Of a DNA stretch of 40,767 bases, positions 23,815-32,310 are shown piece after piece. This DNA comes from Candidatus Nitrosomaritimum khambatensis (GTDB taxonomy: Archaea > Thermoproteota > Nitrososphaeria > Nitrososphaerales > Nitrosopumilaceae): NCBI GenBank assembly GCA_011773785.1, contig WVWY01000002.1, positions 955 to 41,721 of the forward strand, written 5' to 3'. The position numbers and the translations under genes were made by a program. Below the pieces are notes generated by a model that did not search any database, had not been told where the DNA came from, and was given only the letters and a program-made list of their open reading frames with translations. Numbering within the stretch: position 1 is the stretch's first letter; each line of letters begins with the position of its first letter.

Positions 23815-24237
23815 TCATTTTACAATAAGAACAGGTAATTTGGATTTGTGAAGAACGTAGTTTGAGGTGCTTCCAAGAAAGGCTTCTTTTAGAGAACCTA
23901 ATCCCCTTGATCCGATAATAATGATGTCATATGACTTGGTTTCTGCATAATTGATAATTTTTTTTCCCTCATCACCATACACTACTTTGTCCTCAAATAG
24001 AATTCCATTTTGAGCTGCCCGTTTTTTTGCTTTTGACATGAATTTTGCCGCATCAGTCAAAAGATGCTTTTCTATGTAAGAGATTTGAGAATCCGTTTTT
24101 GGTTTTGCTAAGGGTACTACATACAAGCCTGTGATGGTCGCTTGACATTGTCTAGCAAGATAAATCCCTTCATCTAACCCTCGAAGAGAATTTTTTGATC
24201 CATCCAGAGGTACCAAAATTTTCTTAATCTGTACCAT
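23815..24237 (-). CDS. Universal stress protein (UspA family), inverted-duplicate copy B
   Basis: The product has 140 residues. It has KKILVPLDGSKNS near the start and the intact ATP motif GSRGLGSLKEAFLGS. Its 5' part shares a 111-base perfect inverted duplication with the UspA gene at 22172, while the remainder differs at many positions. The gene is divergent from the two-CBS gene at 24372, so the pair may share a control region of about 130 bases. Confidence 0.92.
   Translation of the reverse strand: MVQIKKILVPLDGSKNSLRGLDEGIYLARQCQATITGLYVVPLAKPKTDSQISYIEKHLLTDAAKFMSKAKKRAAQNGILFEDKVVYGDEGKKIINYAETKSYDIIIIGSRGLGSLKEAFLGSTSNYVLHKSKLPVLIVK
24118..24228 (-). repeat. 111-bp perfect inverted repeat, arm B
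   Basis: This is the partner of 22187-22297 in opposite orientation, lying within the UspA gene at 23815-24237. The arms bracket 1,820 bases carrying the ends of both UspA genes, a third UspA, a 76-residue gene and a two-CBS gene. Recombination between them would invert that block. Confidence 0.95.
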
Positions 24238-24371
24238 ATTTTCATTGATTATTGAATCTAATTTAAGAAGTTTTCAAAATATCATCTGTGGAAGCTTAGG
24301 TTATATTCTCTGATTTGATTTTCAGAAATGAGATTTTACAAAGTCTATTATATTTGAAAATCAGGAATCAA

Positions 24372-24842
24372 ATGATAATGGTACCAGATGCAAGGCAAAT
24401 TACTGTTAAAGACATCATGACAAAGTCTGTAATTTCAGTAGATGCATCTATGACAGTTAATGAAGCTGCCAAGATGATGGAAGATGCCAAAGTTGGTGCA
24501 GTAATTGTTATGGAAAACAATACTCCTATAGGAATAGTAACCGATAGAGATTTTGCTGTAAAAATTGTTGCGCACGCATATCAAATTACCACGCCAGTTA
24601 AACAAATAATGTCAACTCCATTAATTGCAACAATCCCAGATGAAACCGTGTTGATGGCTGCTGATTTAATGTATACTAGGGATATTCGCAAATTGCCTGT
24701 TATTGATAATGATAAGGTGGTTGGAATAATTACTGCAACTGACTTGGTAAACCAATTAGCAATTGCAACCGAAGATGATATCCAAAAAATGTACCATGAA
24801 TCTGTGATTAAGGTTTACAAACAATATAGTCCGTATAATTAA
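24372..24842 (+). CDS. Two-CBS-domain protein
   Basis: The product has about 156 residues from ATG 24372 (or 24378). A TATA box TATTATATTT at 24346-24355 lies about 20-25 bases before these ATGs and overlaps an upstream TTG frame, which rules out the longer start at 24315. There is one CBS pair: VGAVIVMENNTPIGIVTDRDFA and RKLPVIDNDKVVGIITATDLV. A short C-terminal helix (MYHESVIKVYKQ) follows. It converges with crcB, the two ends being adjacent. Confidence 0.9.
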   Translation: MIMVPDARQITVKDIMTKSVISVDASMTVNEAAKMMEDAKVGAVIVMENNTPIGIVTDRDFAVKIVAHAYQITTPVKQIMSTPLIATIPDETVLMAADLMYTRDIRKLPVIDNDKVVGIITATDLVNQLAIATEDDIQKMYHESVIKVYKQYSPYN

Positions 24843-25223
24843 TCAACTGTTAACAATTGCACCCACTATAGATTTTCCTGCAATTAAGGCTCCAATGGAC
24901 AGTCCAACATTTGCGATAATATTTACTGCTAGTGCTCCGTAATGTTGGTTATCAATTAGATTACTAGAATCTAATGCAAAAGATGACATCGTTGTCAAAG
25001 AACCACAAAACCCAACGGCTGCAAATAGAGAATATCTACCATCAAGATTCCATTGTTCAGATAATATCACAAAGGTTCCCAGGATAAAGGCTCCAATTAC
25101 GTTAACAATCAAAATATTCAGTGGTAATGTATTGAAGAGTAATGGAGATTCGGTGATTTTATACCTAAGAAAGGCACCAAAAACTGATCCTGCTGCTAAA
25201 AAAACAAATTCAAAACCTTTCAT
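24843..25223 (-). CDS. crcB: Fluoride channel/exporter CrcB (Fluc)
   Basis: The product has 126 residues and four membrane spans. The motif GAFLRY (16-21), conserved Asn residues in PLNILIVNVIGAF, and GFCGSLTTMSSF (71-82) are the Fluc signature, with Gly-Ser in place of the usual Gly-Gly. The protein works as a dual-topology dimer to release fluoride from the cytoplasm. A 24-base palindrome sits between its TATA box and the ATG. No fluoride riboswitch is visible upstream. Confidence 0.92.
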   Translation of the reverse strand: MKGFEFVFLAAGSVFGAFLRYKITESPLLFNTLPLNILIVNVIGAFILGTFVILSEQWNLDGRYSLFAAVGFCGSLTTMSSFALDSSNLIDNQHYGALAVNIIANVGLSIGALIAGKSIVGAIVNS

Positions 25224-25226
25224 TTT

Positions 25227-25250
25227 CTATCAAAATTTTCTAATTGATAG
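25227..25250. promoter_or_regulatory. Palindromic operator candidate upstream of crcB
   Basis: CTATCAA 25227-25233 and TTGATAG 25244-25250 form a perfect 7-bp inverted repeat with a 10-base AT-rich spacer. It ends three bases before the crcB start codon and touches the TATA-like ATGTTATACT of crcB (plus-strand 25249-25258). A repressor bound here would cover the transcription start. Confidence 0.45.
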
Positions 25251-25320
25251 TATAACATGGTTGGATATCAATTTGATTTACAGATAGAGTAAATCATCAT
25301 CAATTAATTGACTTTTGAGA

Positions 25321-25608
25321 ATGGAGGTTTTGGTAGAGTCAATTTCTGAATTAGGGCAACAAAATATTGAAAAACTTGCCTATGATTTTTATATCCTCCA
25401 AATCGTTGACTCGCTGATGGCACTAAAACTTCGTTGTGAAGAGTATGGGTTCGAATGCGATTTTTCTCTGGAAGGAGAAGAAAGTATAGGACTCATAGAA
25501 AAGCTAAAAACACATTTTGAGGAAGAACATGGAATTGAATATCCGATAGATGCTGTAATTCAAATGATTCAAAATCGTGGTTATTCTCTTGACTCTATCA
25601 AAAAATAG
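25321..25608 (+). CDS. Small soluble protein of unknown function
   Basis: The product has 95 residues from ATG 25321; a TTG at 25315 would add two. It has acidic helices (QQNIEKLAYDFYILQIVDSL; EKLKTHFEEEHGIEYPIDAV) and two cysteines in RCEEYGFECDF. It has no membrane span. The gene is divergent from crcB and upstream of a tfb gene but separated from it by 175 AT-rich bases. No family is recognised. Confidence 0.65.
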   Translation: MEVLVESISELGQQNIEKLAYDFYILQIVDSLMALKLRCEEYGFECDFSLEGEESIGLIEKLKTHFEEEHGIEYPIDAVIQMIQNRGYSLDSIKK

Positions 25609-25783
25609 AAACAGTCAAAATTTTTGATTTATTTTTAACATTTATTACAATGTAGGTTGTATGTCAATCAAGTTTTATTTTGAAAAAAGTTTAAGGAATT
25701 TTTCGTTGTAAAATTTTGTTTTTAGTTTAAAAATTTCCTCTTTCAATTTGCTTTTATGTAATGGAAGCTAATAAGACTCAGTA
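25609..25783. other. AT-rich upstream region of the TFB gene
   Basis: It contains a near-repeat of AGTTTAA followed by a run and TTTCC (around 25688-25740), and a TATA-like CTTTTATGTAA (25751-25761) about 25-33 bases before the GTG start at 25784, as expected for a leaderless mRNA. I see no RNA or protein gene. Confidence 0.4.
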
Positions 25784-26704
25784 GTGGTAGCGTATTATTC
25801 TAGTGATTATGATGTCAAGTGTCAATTAGATACTTGCAAAACCTACCCTGTAATTACCGATTCTGAAAGAGGAGAAGTTCTTTGTGGGGGTTGCGGTCTT
25901 GTCTTAGTGCAAAACTTAGACGATGTATCACACGATACTAGAAGTTACAGTTCTGAAGAATTTATGAAGAATGCTAGAACAGGTCCTGGAACATCATTGA
26001 CAATGTTTGATAAGGGACTATCAACTGTAATCGGTACAGACAAAGATTCCACAGGAAAAAGTCTATCAAGTAAAACAAAATATGAATTCAATAGGCTTCG
26101 TACTTGGGATCAACGTAGTAAATCTAGAAAGACTACTTCGTTAAGTAAAGCCTTTACTTTATTGCATGGAATGAAGACGAAGATAGGAGTTCCAGATAAC
26201 GTAGTTGAAAATGCAGCCTACATATATCGAAAAATTGTAAGTGCAAAATTAACAAGAGGTAGAACAATGGCTTCATTGATTTCTGCATCTCTTTATGCTG
26301 CATGCAGACAAAACAATATTCCTAGAACTCTGGATGATATTGCGGAAGCAGGGAACGTAGAAAGACGGATTTTGTCTAGGGACTTAAGGACAATAATCAA
26401 AAAACTAAGCTTGAATCTTAATCAGTACGATACTACATCATTTATTGCAAAAATTTCTAACAACATGAAATTAAGCGAGAAGACCAAAAGAGATGCCTTT
26501 GATATTCTCAAGAAATGTGAGAATGAAAAGATAACTGCTGGAAAGCATCCGGTAGCACAAGCAGCAGCGTCATTATATATTGCTGCAATCTTGAATGGAG
26601 AAAAAATGAGTCAAAAGAAATTTTCAAACGAGTCTGGCGTAAGTGATGTCACAATCAGAAACAGAGCAGCTTTAATCAAAAAAACTCTGGGATTATCTGA
26701 TTAA
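25784..26704 (+). CDS. tfb: Transcription initiation factor B (TFB)
   Basis: The product has 306 residues from GTG 25784. The N-terminal zinc ribbon has C13, C18, C34 and C37 (spacing C-x4-C-x15-C-x2-C). The B-reader/linker region follows at about 45-85, then two cyclin-like repeats at about 105-195 and 205-300. The last repeat has VSDVTIRNRAALIKKTLGL, typical of the C-terminal cyclin fold. TFB recruits RNA polymerase to TATA/BRE promoters with TBP. The first Cys pair is widened to C-x4-C, unlike the usual C-x2-C. Thaumarchaea usually have several TFB paralogues, so this may be a specialised one beside the stress cluster. Confidence 0.93.
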   Translation: MVAYYSSDYDVKCQLDTCKTYPVITDSERGEVLCGGCGLVLVQNLDDVSHDTRSYSSEEFMKNARTGPGTSLTMFDKGLSTVIGTDKDSTGKSLSSKTKYEFNRLRTWDQRSKSRKTTSLSKAFTLLHGMKTKIGVPDNVVENAAYIYRKIVSAKLTRGRTMASLISASLYAACRQNNIPRTLDDIAEAGNVERRILSRDLRTIIKKLSLNLNQYDTTSFIAKISNNMKLSEKTKRDAFDILKKCENEKITAGKHPVAQAAASLYIAAILNGEKMSQKKFSNESGVSDVTIRNRAALIKKTLGLSD

Positions 26705-26707
26705 ATC

Positions 26708-27097
26708 CTAAATTTTTATTTTTGATGAATCAAATCCTTCAAAAAATGCTTCTTTTAGTTGTTCTACCAATTGCAGTATTACTTTGATCTGTTCCAAAGT
26801 AATTGCTTGAAGTTTTTCGATTATTTCATTTAATTCGTTAACCTGTATTCTTAATTGTAAATTTTCTTCTTTTAGTTGTTCATTTTCTTCAGTTAATCTT
26901 TGAATTTTTTCAGCATCACTTTCTTCTGGGAATGGTTCTCTTATTGGGTCAGGTTCAGGTAATTTAATGGGTTCTGGTTCAGGTGATGGTTCCGGGATTT
27001 TAGGAGGTCCAGGCTCTTGGGAAAATGCAGGGTTTGTAGAAATTAAAGCCAAAATGATTACAGAAAACCCAAAAATTATTTTCTTATCCACTGTCAT
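26708..27097 (-). CDS. Exported Pro/Glu-rich protein with C-terminal coiled coil
   Basis: The product has 129 residues. A signal peptide (about 1-26, ending NPAFS-QEPG) is followed by a proline-rich repeat segment (EPxP units such as PEPSPEPEPIKLPEPDP, about 30-60) and then a heptad-patterned helix (IQRLTEENEQLKEENLQLRI, about 64-110). A surface stalk or cell-envelope role is inferred from the layout. The gene converges with tfb with three bases between the ends. Confidence 0.72.
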   Translation of the reverse strand: MTVDKKIIFGFSVIILALISTNPAFSQEPGPPKIPEPSPEPEPIKLPEPDPIREPFPEESDAEKIQRLTEENEQLKEENLQLRIQVNELNEIIEKLQAITLEQIKVILQLVEQLKEAFFEGFDSSKIKI

Positions 27098-27186
27098 TCC
27101 CTCCTAATCTATTGAATAAATTTTTTGTATATGAATATGATTACTATTTTCTAATTTTGATAATTTATTCAAAATGAAAAATGTAG

Positions 27187-27405
27187 TTATTTGAAGAAAT
27201 CAAACTCTTGGTCCTTTTTTTGTTTTGGCAAGTCTTCCATAACTGCTTGGACTACCTCGTTGTGGTTATAGGTTAGATGTCTCAAAAATTTTGCTGATTC
27301 ATTGCTTCTTGTTGTTTCATCTGCTAAAAGCATCTCAGGACTACTAAGTTGTTTCATCATTGTATTGCATTCTTGGCATGGCTCGAAGTCAAGATAGAGT
27401 TTCAT
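27187..27405 (-). CDS. Small protein with CxxC motif, downstream of cdc48
   Basis: The product has 72 residues. CQEC (residues 10-13) gives one Cys pair, and the rest is helical and charged, ending DFFK. One His-containing segment (LRHLTYNHNE) could complete a zinc site with the Cys pair. It begins 30 bases after the cdc48 stop and is probably in its transcript. No family is recognised. Confidence 0.6.
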   Translation of the reverse strand: MKLYLDFEPCQECNTMMKQLSSPEMLLADETTRSNESAKFLRHLTYNHNEVVQAVMEDLPKQKKDQEFDFFK

Positions 27406-27435
27406 ATATTCAGGTCAATCTCCTTAGTATTTAGA

Positions 27436-29577
27436 CTATTTTATCGAATGAGTCATGGGTGACTCTTTTTTTCTTGGTCTGACTTTATCGATAGCCTCAA
27501 CTAGGTCTTGTTGAGTGACTTGGATTTCTTTGATGTTTTCTGATTTTCCACCCACGTATCTCTTTAATGCTGCAATTGCTGCTCTGTTTGCAACAGATGC
27601 AATTTCTGCACCACTAAATCCTTCAGTTAGTTCAACCAATTTGGTTATACTAACATCTTCGGCAAGAGGTTTCTTTTTGGTATGGATTCTGAATATTTGC
27701 TCTCTTCCCTTATTGTCAGGTTTTGGAACTTCAATAATTCTATCAAATCTTCCAGGTCTAAGTAATGCCTCATCAACGATGTCAAGTCTATTGGTGGCTC
27801 CAATTATCAACACATTATGGAGTTCTTCTAATCCATCGATTTCTGTCAGAATTTGAGATACCACGTTTTCAGTAACATGCGATTCAGAACCTCCATTTCC
27901 TCTTCGTGGTACAAGAGCATCAACTTCATCAAAGAAGATTATACATGGTGCTGCTTGTCGAGCTTTTCTGAAAATTTCTCTAACTCCTTTTTCGGATTCC
28001 CCTACCCACTTTGAAAGTAATTCTGGTCCTTTTACACTGATAAAATTCGATTCTGTCATTTTGGCCAAAGCCTTGGCAATGAGAGTTTTTCCAGTTCCAG
28101 GTGGACCATGAAGTAAAACGCCTTTTGGGGTTTCTACATTAACATATTCAAAAGCTTCTTTGTGTTTGATTGGCCACTCTACTGCTTCTCTAAGCTCTTC
28201 CTTTAGTTCCTCTAATCCTCCTACATCATCCCAACTAACGTTAGGAACTTGTACTTGGACTTCACGTAATGCACTTGGACGAACTTCTTTTAGAGCATCT
28301 CTGAAATCTTCGTTTGTGATCTGAATTTTTTGAAGAATTTCAGATGAAATTTTATCTTCATCCAGATCAATTTCTGGTAAAATTCTTCTAAGAGATCTCA
28401 TTGCTGCTTCTTTTGATAAAACTTCTAAATCGGCTCCTACAAATCCATGAGTTGTTTTGGAAATCTGTTTGAGGTCAACTTTTTCATCAATCGGCATTCC
28501 ACGAGTGTGTATAGAAAGAATTTCAAATCTTCCTTCATCATCAGGAATTCCAATCTCAATTTCTCTATCTAATCTTCCAGGTCTTCTTAGGGCAGGATCT
28601 ATGGAATCTGGTCTATTTGTAGCCGCAATTACTACAACTTTTCCACGGCTTTTCATTCCATCCATCAAAGTCAATAATTGAGCAACTATTCTTTTTTCAA
28701 CTTCTCCTGAAACTTCATCTCTTTTGGGAGCAATAGAATCAATTTCATCAATGAAAACTATGCTTGGAGAGTTTTCTTCAGCTTGTTTGAAAATTTCTCG
28801 AATTCTCTCTTCGCTTTCTCCATAATATTTTCCCATAATTTCTGGCCCACTAAGAGAAATAAAGTGAGCGTTGGTTTCACCTGCAACAGCTTTTGCTAGA
28901 AGTGTTTTTCCTGTTCCTGGTGGGCCATACAATAAAACGCCTTTTGGTGCTTCTACTCCTATTTTTTCAAATAATTCAGGATGTCTCATGGGTAATTCTA
29001 CCATCTCCCGGATTTTTTGAACCTCATTTTTTAAACCTCCCAACTCATCGTAGGTAACCCTTGGAACAGATGAATCGACAGCTTTTGTCATTGGGCCAAG
29101 TTTGAAGATAGTCTCTTCAGTTACAATAACTGGTTTAGATGGTTTTGTACTGGTAATAACAAACTGAACTTTTCCTCCCATTTGAGTACCTAAAGAAATT
29201 GTGTCTCCAGTTGTAAATACATGATTTAGGTAATTGTAAATCATATATTCTTGAATGCCTTCTGCAGTAATTTTTTCAGTTGGTGATAAAACAATTTGTT
29301 CAGCGTTAGATGCTTCAACAACTTTCACTGTAATTTTATCTCCAATTCCTGCACCGATATTTTGTCTAGTAATTCCATCAATTTTTACAATACCTGTTCC
29401 ATATTCTTCAGGAGATCCAGGCCAAAGCTTGACATGGGTTTTTTTGTTATAGGTTAATTCTAAAATTTGTCCAGTATTCCAATTATTGTCTTCCATAACT
29501 TTAGGATCAATAATTGCTCTTCCTCTTCCTACATGCTGTTGTGGAACTTCATCAATTTTTAAAATAATTTCACTCAT
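27436..29577 (-). CDS. cdc48: AAA+ ATPase Cdc48/VAT (p97 homologue)
   Basis: The product has 713 residues. An N-terminal double-psi barrel and second N subdomain span about 1-170. Two AAA modules follow: D1 with Walker A GPPGTGKT at 218-225 and Walker B IVFIDEID, and D2 with Walker A GPPGTGKT at 491-498 and Walker B IIFFDEVD. Arg-finger and sensor motifs ([19 protein letters not shown]) are present in both. It unfolds proteins and feeds the proteasome in archaea. The C-terminus ([11 protein letters not shown]) lacks a clear HbYX proteasome-docking motif. It is preceded by hsp20 with 28 bases between, so they are probably co-transcribed. Confidence 0.96.
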   Translation of the reverse strand: MSEIILKIDEVPQQHVGRGRAIIDPKVMEDNNWNTGQILELTYNKKTHVKLWPGSPEEYGTGIVKIDGITRQNIGAGIGDKITVKVVEASNAEQIVLSPTEKITAEGIQEYMIYNYLNHVFTTGDTISLGTQMGGKVQFVITSTKPSKPVIVTEETIFKLGPMTKAVDSSVPRVTYDELGGLKNEVQKIREMVELPMRHPELFEKIGVEAPKGVLLYGPPGTGKTLLAKAVAGETNAHFISLSGPEIMGKYYGESEERIREIFKQAEENSPSIVFIDEIDSIAPKRDEVSGEVEKRIVAQLLTLMDGMKSRGKVVVIAATNRPDSIDPALRRPGRLDREIEIGIPDDEGRFEILSIHTRGMPIDEKVDLKQISKTTHGFVGADLEVLSKEAAMRSLRRILPEIDLDEDKISSEILQKIQITNEDFRDALKEVRPSALREVQVQVPNVSWDDVGGLEELKEELREAVEWPIKHKEAFEYVNVETPKGVLLHGPPGTGKTLIAKALAKMTESNFISVKGPELLSKWVGESEKGVREIFRKARQAAPCIIFFDEVDALVPRRGNGGSESHVTENVVSQILTEIDGLEELHNVLIIGATNRLDIVDEALLRPGRFDRIIEVPKPDNKGREQIFRIHTKKKPLAEDVSITKLVELTEGFSGAEIASVANRAAIAALKRYVGGKSENIKEIQVTQQDLVEAIDKVRPRKKESPMTHSIK

Positions 29578-29605
29578 TTAATCACCATAAAAATCTGGAT
29601 GGGGT

Positions 29606-30100
29606 TTATTCAACCTCCACAGTTTTTCCTTTTGGTTTTTCATCCTCAACCAGGTTGAATACCAGTTCTAGGATTCCATTTTTGTAGGAAGCCTTTGCAG
29701 AATTTTCATCTACTTTGTATTTTATAGGAACGTTGACATGGTATTTTTTTTCACCGTGTTCAGCAGAAATGTCTACTAGTTTGTCTTTCACAACAATTTT
29801 GACATCAGACTTTTCAACCCCTGGCATTTCTGCTACTAGTTTTACTTTCTTTTCTTTTTCATCAACTATGGAATCTACCATTGGTTCACGAAGATTTGAA
29901 GTAGGAGCTAATTCTGGTTTAACATTCCCATATTCCTTTACGACAGGTTTCCCATCTGGACCAATGGTCATTGTATACCCGTAATAAAACGGACCACTGC
30001 TGGTTCCTTTGTTGAAATCTTCAAAAACGTCATCTATGTTAAAAAAAGAGTTGGACATTTTCTTGAAGATTCGATTGAATTCATCATCAAATATTGTCAT
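29606..30100 (-). CDS. Small heat-shock protein (Hsp20), upstream of cdc48
   Basis: The product has 164 residues. The N-terminal arm is long (about 65 residues, with FNRIFKKMSNSFF and a Gly/Tyr/Pro segment PFYYGYTMTIGPDGKP). The alpha-crystallin domain spans about 70-155 and has KVKLVAEMPGVEKSDVKIVV and SYKNGILELVF (A-x-x-x-N-G-x-L type). It is divergent from an ACT-domain gene and first in the hsp20-cdc48 transcript. Holdase activity followed by Cdc48 unfolding would make a logical pair, which is inferred. Confidence 0.9.
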   Translation of the reverse strand: MTIFDDEFNRIFKKMSNSFFNIDDVFEDFNKGTSSGPFYYGYTMTIGPDGKPVVKEYGNVKPELAPTSNLREPMVDSIVDEKEKKVKLVAEMPGVEKSDVKIVVKDKLVDISAEHGEKKYHVNVPIKYKVDENSAKASYKNGILELVFNLVEDEKPKGKTVEVE

Positions 30101-30125
30101 ATTTATCTAGTATATGTAATATATA

Positions 30126-30192
30126 TGACATTATTTAAGGTTTACTTACATTCTAATGATTTTTTACAAAATGCTATTATATTTGACATTAT
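30126..30192. promoter_or_regulatory. Direct repeats in the divergent hsp20 / ACT-domain promoter
   Basis: TGACATTAT occurs at 30126-30134 and again at 30184-30192, 58 bases apart, in a very AT-rich divergent promoter. The first copy abuts the leftward TATA-like ATATATAT of hsp20. The second overlaps the rightward transcription start expected from TATTATATT near 30175-30183. They could be binding sites for a shared stress regulator. With nine bases in AT-rich DNA, chance cannot be excluded. Confidence 0.4.
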
Positions 30193-30205
30193 ATAATATT
30201 ATTCG

Positions 30206-30874
30206 ATGAGGCTATCAACTACATCAGTTCCAGAAGTAGTAAGGGAGATTATTACAAGAAATCGTTCAGTTTTTGATTGTATGAAAATGGATTTGATAAA
30301 TTACACAGCACTTGCTGTAAAAATACAACCGGATGTTGAAAGAATTCTTGGAAATTCTGTTAATTTGAATACTATTGTAGTTGCAATCAAAAGATTTGCC
30401 GATTCCTTAGAGGTAAAAGAGGATTTACAGGAAAAGTCAGTTTTGAAAAATGCGAGATTAGCCCTAACAGATGGAATAGTAGACATCAAATTTTCTGTTA
30501 AAGATTCTCAGAATGTCGACCCCTTGATCATATTGGATAAATTTTCAAAAATAACCAGTAACTATGACTTTTTTAGATCCTCTGACTCTTTTAGATTTCT
30601 TACTGAAGACCTTGATGATGTCCGTCGAATTTTTGAGACTTTACCTAACCGAGAAGATATTTTCAGTACCGGTTTGGCTAAAATACGAATTTCGATTCCA
30701 GCAAGCCAGAATAAATCTGATGTAGTTTCCTATGTAGCCGAAGTTTTGCATGCAAACGGTATTGAGTTAGTAAATGCATTTTTCAGTCAGGATAGCATTA
30801 TTTTAATCCTAAATGAAAAGGATTCCTCAAGGGCATATGAAATTCTTCATTCTGACATCCTAAGAACAGCCTAG
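30206..30874 (+). CDS. ACT-domain protein, archaeal conserved, unknown ligand
   Basis: The product has 222 residues. The N-terminal half is mixed helix/strand (NTIVVAIKRFADSLE, TDGIVDIKFSVKD). The C-terminal 65 residues have the ACT pattern: LAKIRISIPASQN, helix VVSYVAEVLHANGIELVNAF, strand SIILILNEKDSSRAYEILHS. ACT domains bind amino acids and control enzymes, but no catalytic domain is attached here. It is divergent from hsp20 and 65 bases before ndh. Confidence 0.65.
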   Translation: MRLSTTSVPEVVREIITRNRSVFDCMKMDLINYTALAVKIQPDVERILGNSVNLNTIVVAIKRFADSLEVKEDLQEKSVLKNARLALTDGIVDIKFSVKDSQNVDPLIILDKFSKITSNYDFFRSSDSFRFLTEDLDDVRRIFETLPNREDIFSTGLAKIRISIPASQNKSDVVSYVAEVLHANGIELVNAFFSQDSIILILNEKDSSRAYEILHSDILRTA

Positions 30875-30939
30875 GACTGGGATCTTGCTAGGAATAGATC
30901 TCATAGGATATATTCGGTAATTTTTAGAGGTAAAACCTA

Positions 30940-32292
30940 TTGGTTGAAAGAAGGAAAAAAATCGTCGTTTTAGGTGGCGGGTATGGAGGAGTAGAATGTA
31001 CCAGGAAATTGGAGGAATATTTCAAAGATGATAATGGCATTGAGATTGTTCTAATTAGTGAAGACAATTTTCTTTTATTCACACCTATGCTTCCACAAGT
31101 GGCTGCAGGTATGTTGGCTACTAGGGATATAGTTATGCCAATTAGAACAATCATAAAAAAAACTACATTCTATGAAGGAAGGGTAAAAAACATTGATCCC
31201 CATGGCAAGATTGTCAATTTATGGGGAACTGATGAAAAAAGAGCAATTTCGATTCATTATGATTTTCTTGTAGTTTCTTTGGGTAGTGAGACCAACTTTT
31301 TTGGAATGAGTGATGTTGAAAAACATGCCTATACTATCAAAACTCTCAACGATGCGATGACCATTAGGAATCGAGTAATAGATATGCTTGAACAAGCTGA
31401 AAATGAATCTAATCCAATTTTGCGAAAAAGTTTGCTCACCTTTGTTCTTGTTGGAGGGGGGTTTGCAGGAATTGAAACTGCTGGCGAATTAATGGATTTG
31501 TTGTTAGATGCTAGAAAATATTATCCAAAGATTTCGAAAAATGAAATCCAGGTGATGGTTTTAGAGGCTTTACCAAATATCCTCCCCGGTTTTGACGAAA
31601 AACTTGCAAGATTTGCCCATAATCTATTAACAAAGAATGGAATCGAGATTAAACTCAAAACTGCTGTTACTAGTTTTGATGGTTTTGAAATTAAAATGAA
31701 AAAGATTGTTGATGAATCAAAAAATGAAGAACCAGAAATTGAAGCAGTCCAGACCAGAACTGTGATTTGGACTGCAGGGGTTACTCCAGTAAATACCATC
31801 AAAAGATCGATGTTCAAAACTGAAAGAGGTAAAATTATCGTTAATGACTTTTTAGAAGTTTCAGATTTTCCTGGAGTTTTTGCTATAGGAGATTGTGCTT
31901 TATTTATTGATCCTTCCACTGAAAGACCATTTGCACCTACAGCACAATTAGCAGAGGCTCAAGCTAAAACTGCTGCCTATAATTTACATGCATTAATTCG
32001 AAATGAAAGTATGAAGAAATTTGAGTATCAGTCAAGGGGGCAAATGGCCATTATTGGAAAAAGAAATGGTGTAGCCTCAATATTTGGGATGAATATTAGT
32101 GGAATTTGGGCATGGGCTTTATGGAGGAATGTGTATCTATCAAAAATTCCTAGATGGGATAAAAGATTAAGAGTGTTGTTAGATTGGACAATTGATTTGT
32201 TTTTTGATAGAGATATTTCACGATTGAAATTTGAAGATAAGAAACCAACCAAAGAATATAGGGTTCTTGATGAAGTAGATGATGTTTGGTAG
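30940..32292 (+). CDS. ndh: Type II NADH dehydrogenase (NDH-2), FAD-dependent
   Basis: The product has 450 residues from TTG 30940, with AGAGGT about ten bases upstream as Shine-Dalgarno. The FAD-binding dinucleotide fold GGGYGGVEC lies at 12-20, and the NADH fold VGGGFAGIETAGEL at 171-184. The motifs TAGVTPVN and AIGDCALF (FAD ribityl contact) are present, and the C-terminal region carries the membrane-attaching amphipathic helices. It transfers electrons from NADH to quinone without proton pumping, or serves as a sulfide:quinone-like relative. No catalytic Cys pair for sulfide oxidation is evident. Confidence 0.85.
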   Translation: MVERRKKIVVLGGGYGGVECTRKLEEYFKDDNGIEIVLISEDNFLLFTPMLPQVAAGMLATRDIVMPIRTIIKKTTFYEGRVKNIDPHGKIVNLWGTDEKRAISIHYDFLVVSLGSETNFFGMSDVEKHAYTIKTLNDAMTIRNRVIDMLEQAENESNPILRKSLLTFVLVGGGFAGIETAGELMDLLLDARKYYPKISKNEIQVMVLEALPNILPGFDEKLARFAHNLLTKNGIEIKLKTAVTSFDGFEIKMKKIVDESKNEEPEIEAVQTRTVIWTAGVTPVNTIKRSMFKTERGKIIVNDFLEVSDFPGVFAIGDCALFIDPSTERPFAPTAQLAEAQAKTAAYNLHALIRNESMKKFEYQSRGQMAIIGKRNGVASIFGMNISGIWAWALWRNVYLSKIPRWDKRLRVLLDWTIDLFFDRDISRLKFEDKKPTKEYRVLDEVDDVW

Positions 32293-32310
32293 ATTTTCTA
32301 AATTAGAAAA

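Noticed and set aside
24315-24371. Longer N-terminus for the two-CBS protein from TTG 24315
   Set aside because: The extension spans the TATA-like TATTATATTT at 24346-24355 and has no counterpart in CBS-only proteins.
25224-25320. Possible fluoride riboswitch before crcB
   Set aside because: The leader is short and AT-rich, without the conserved GC-rich stem and GATGACTCC-like strand of that riboswitch. The palindrome fits a protein operator better.
27515-27856. Open frame of 113 codons on the plus strand inside cdc48
   Set aside because: It lies antisense to the second AAA domain, has no motif, and the cdc48 frame is strongly supported by conserved motifs. The same reasoning removes the antisense frames at 4121-4582 (within thrB), 31521-31919 (within ndh), 32807-33178 (within the cyclophilin fusion) and 2167-2550.
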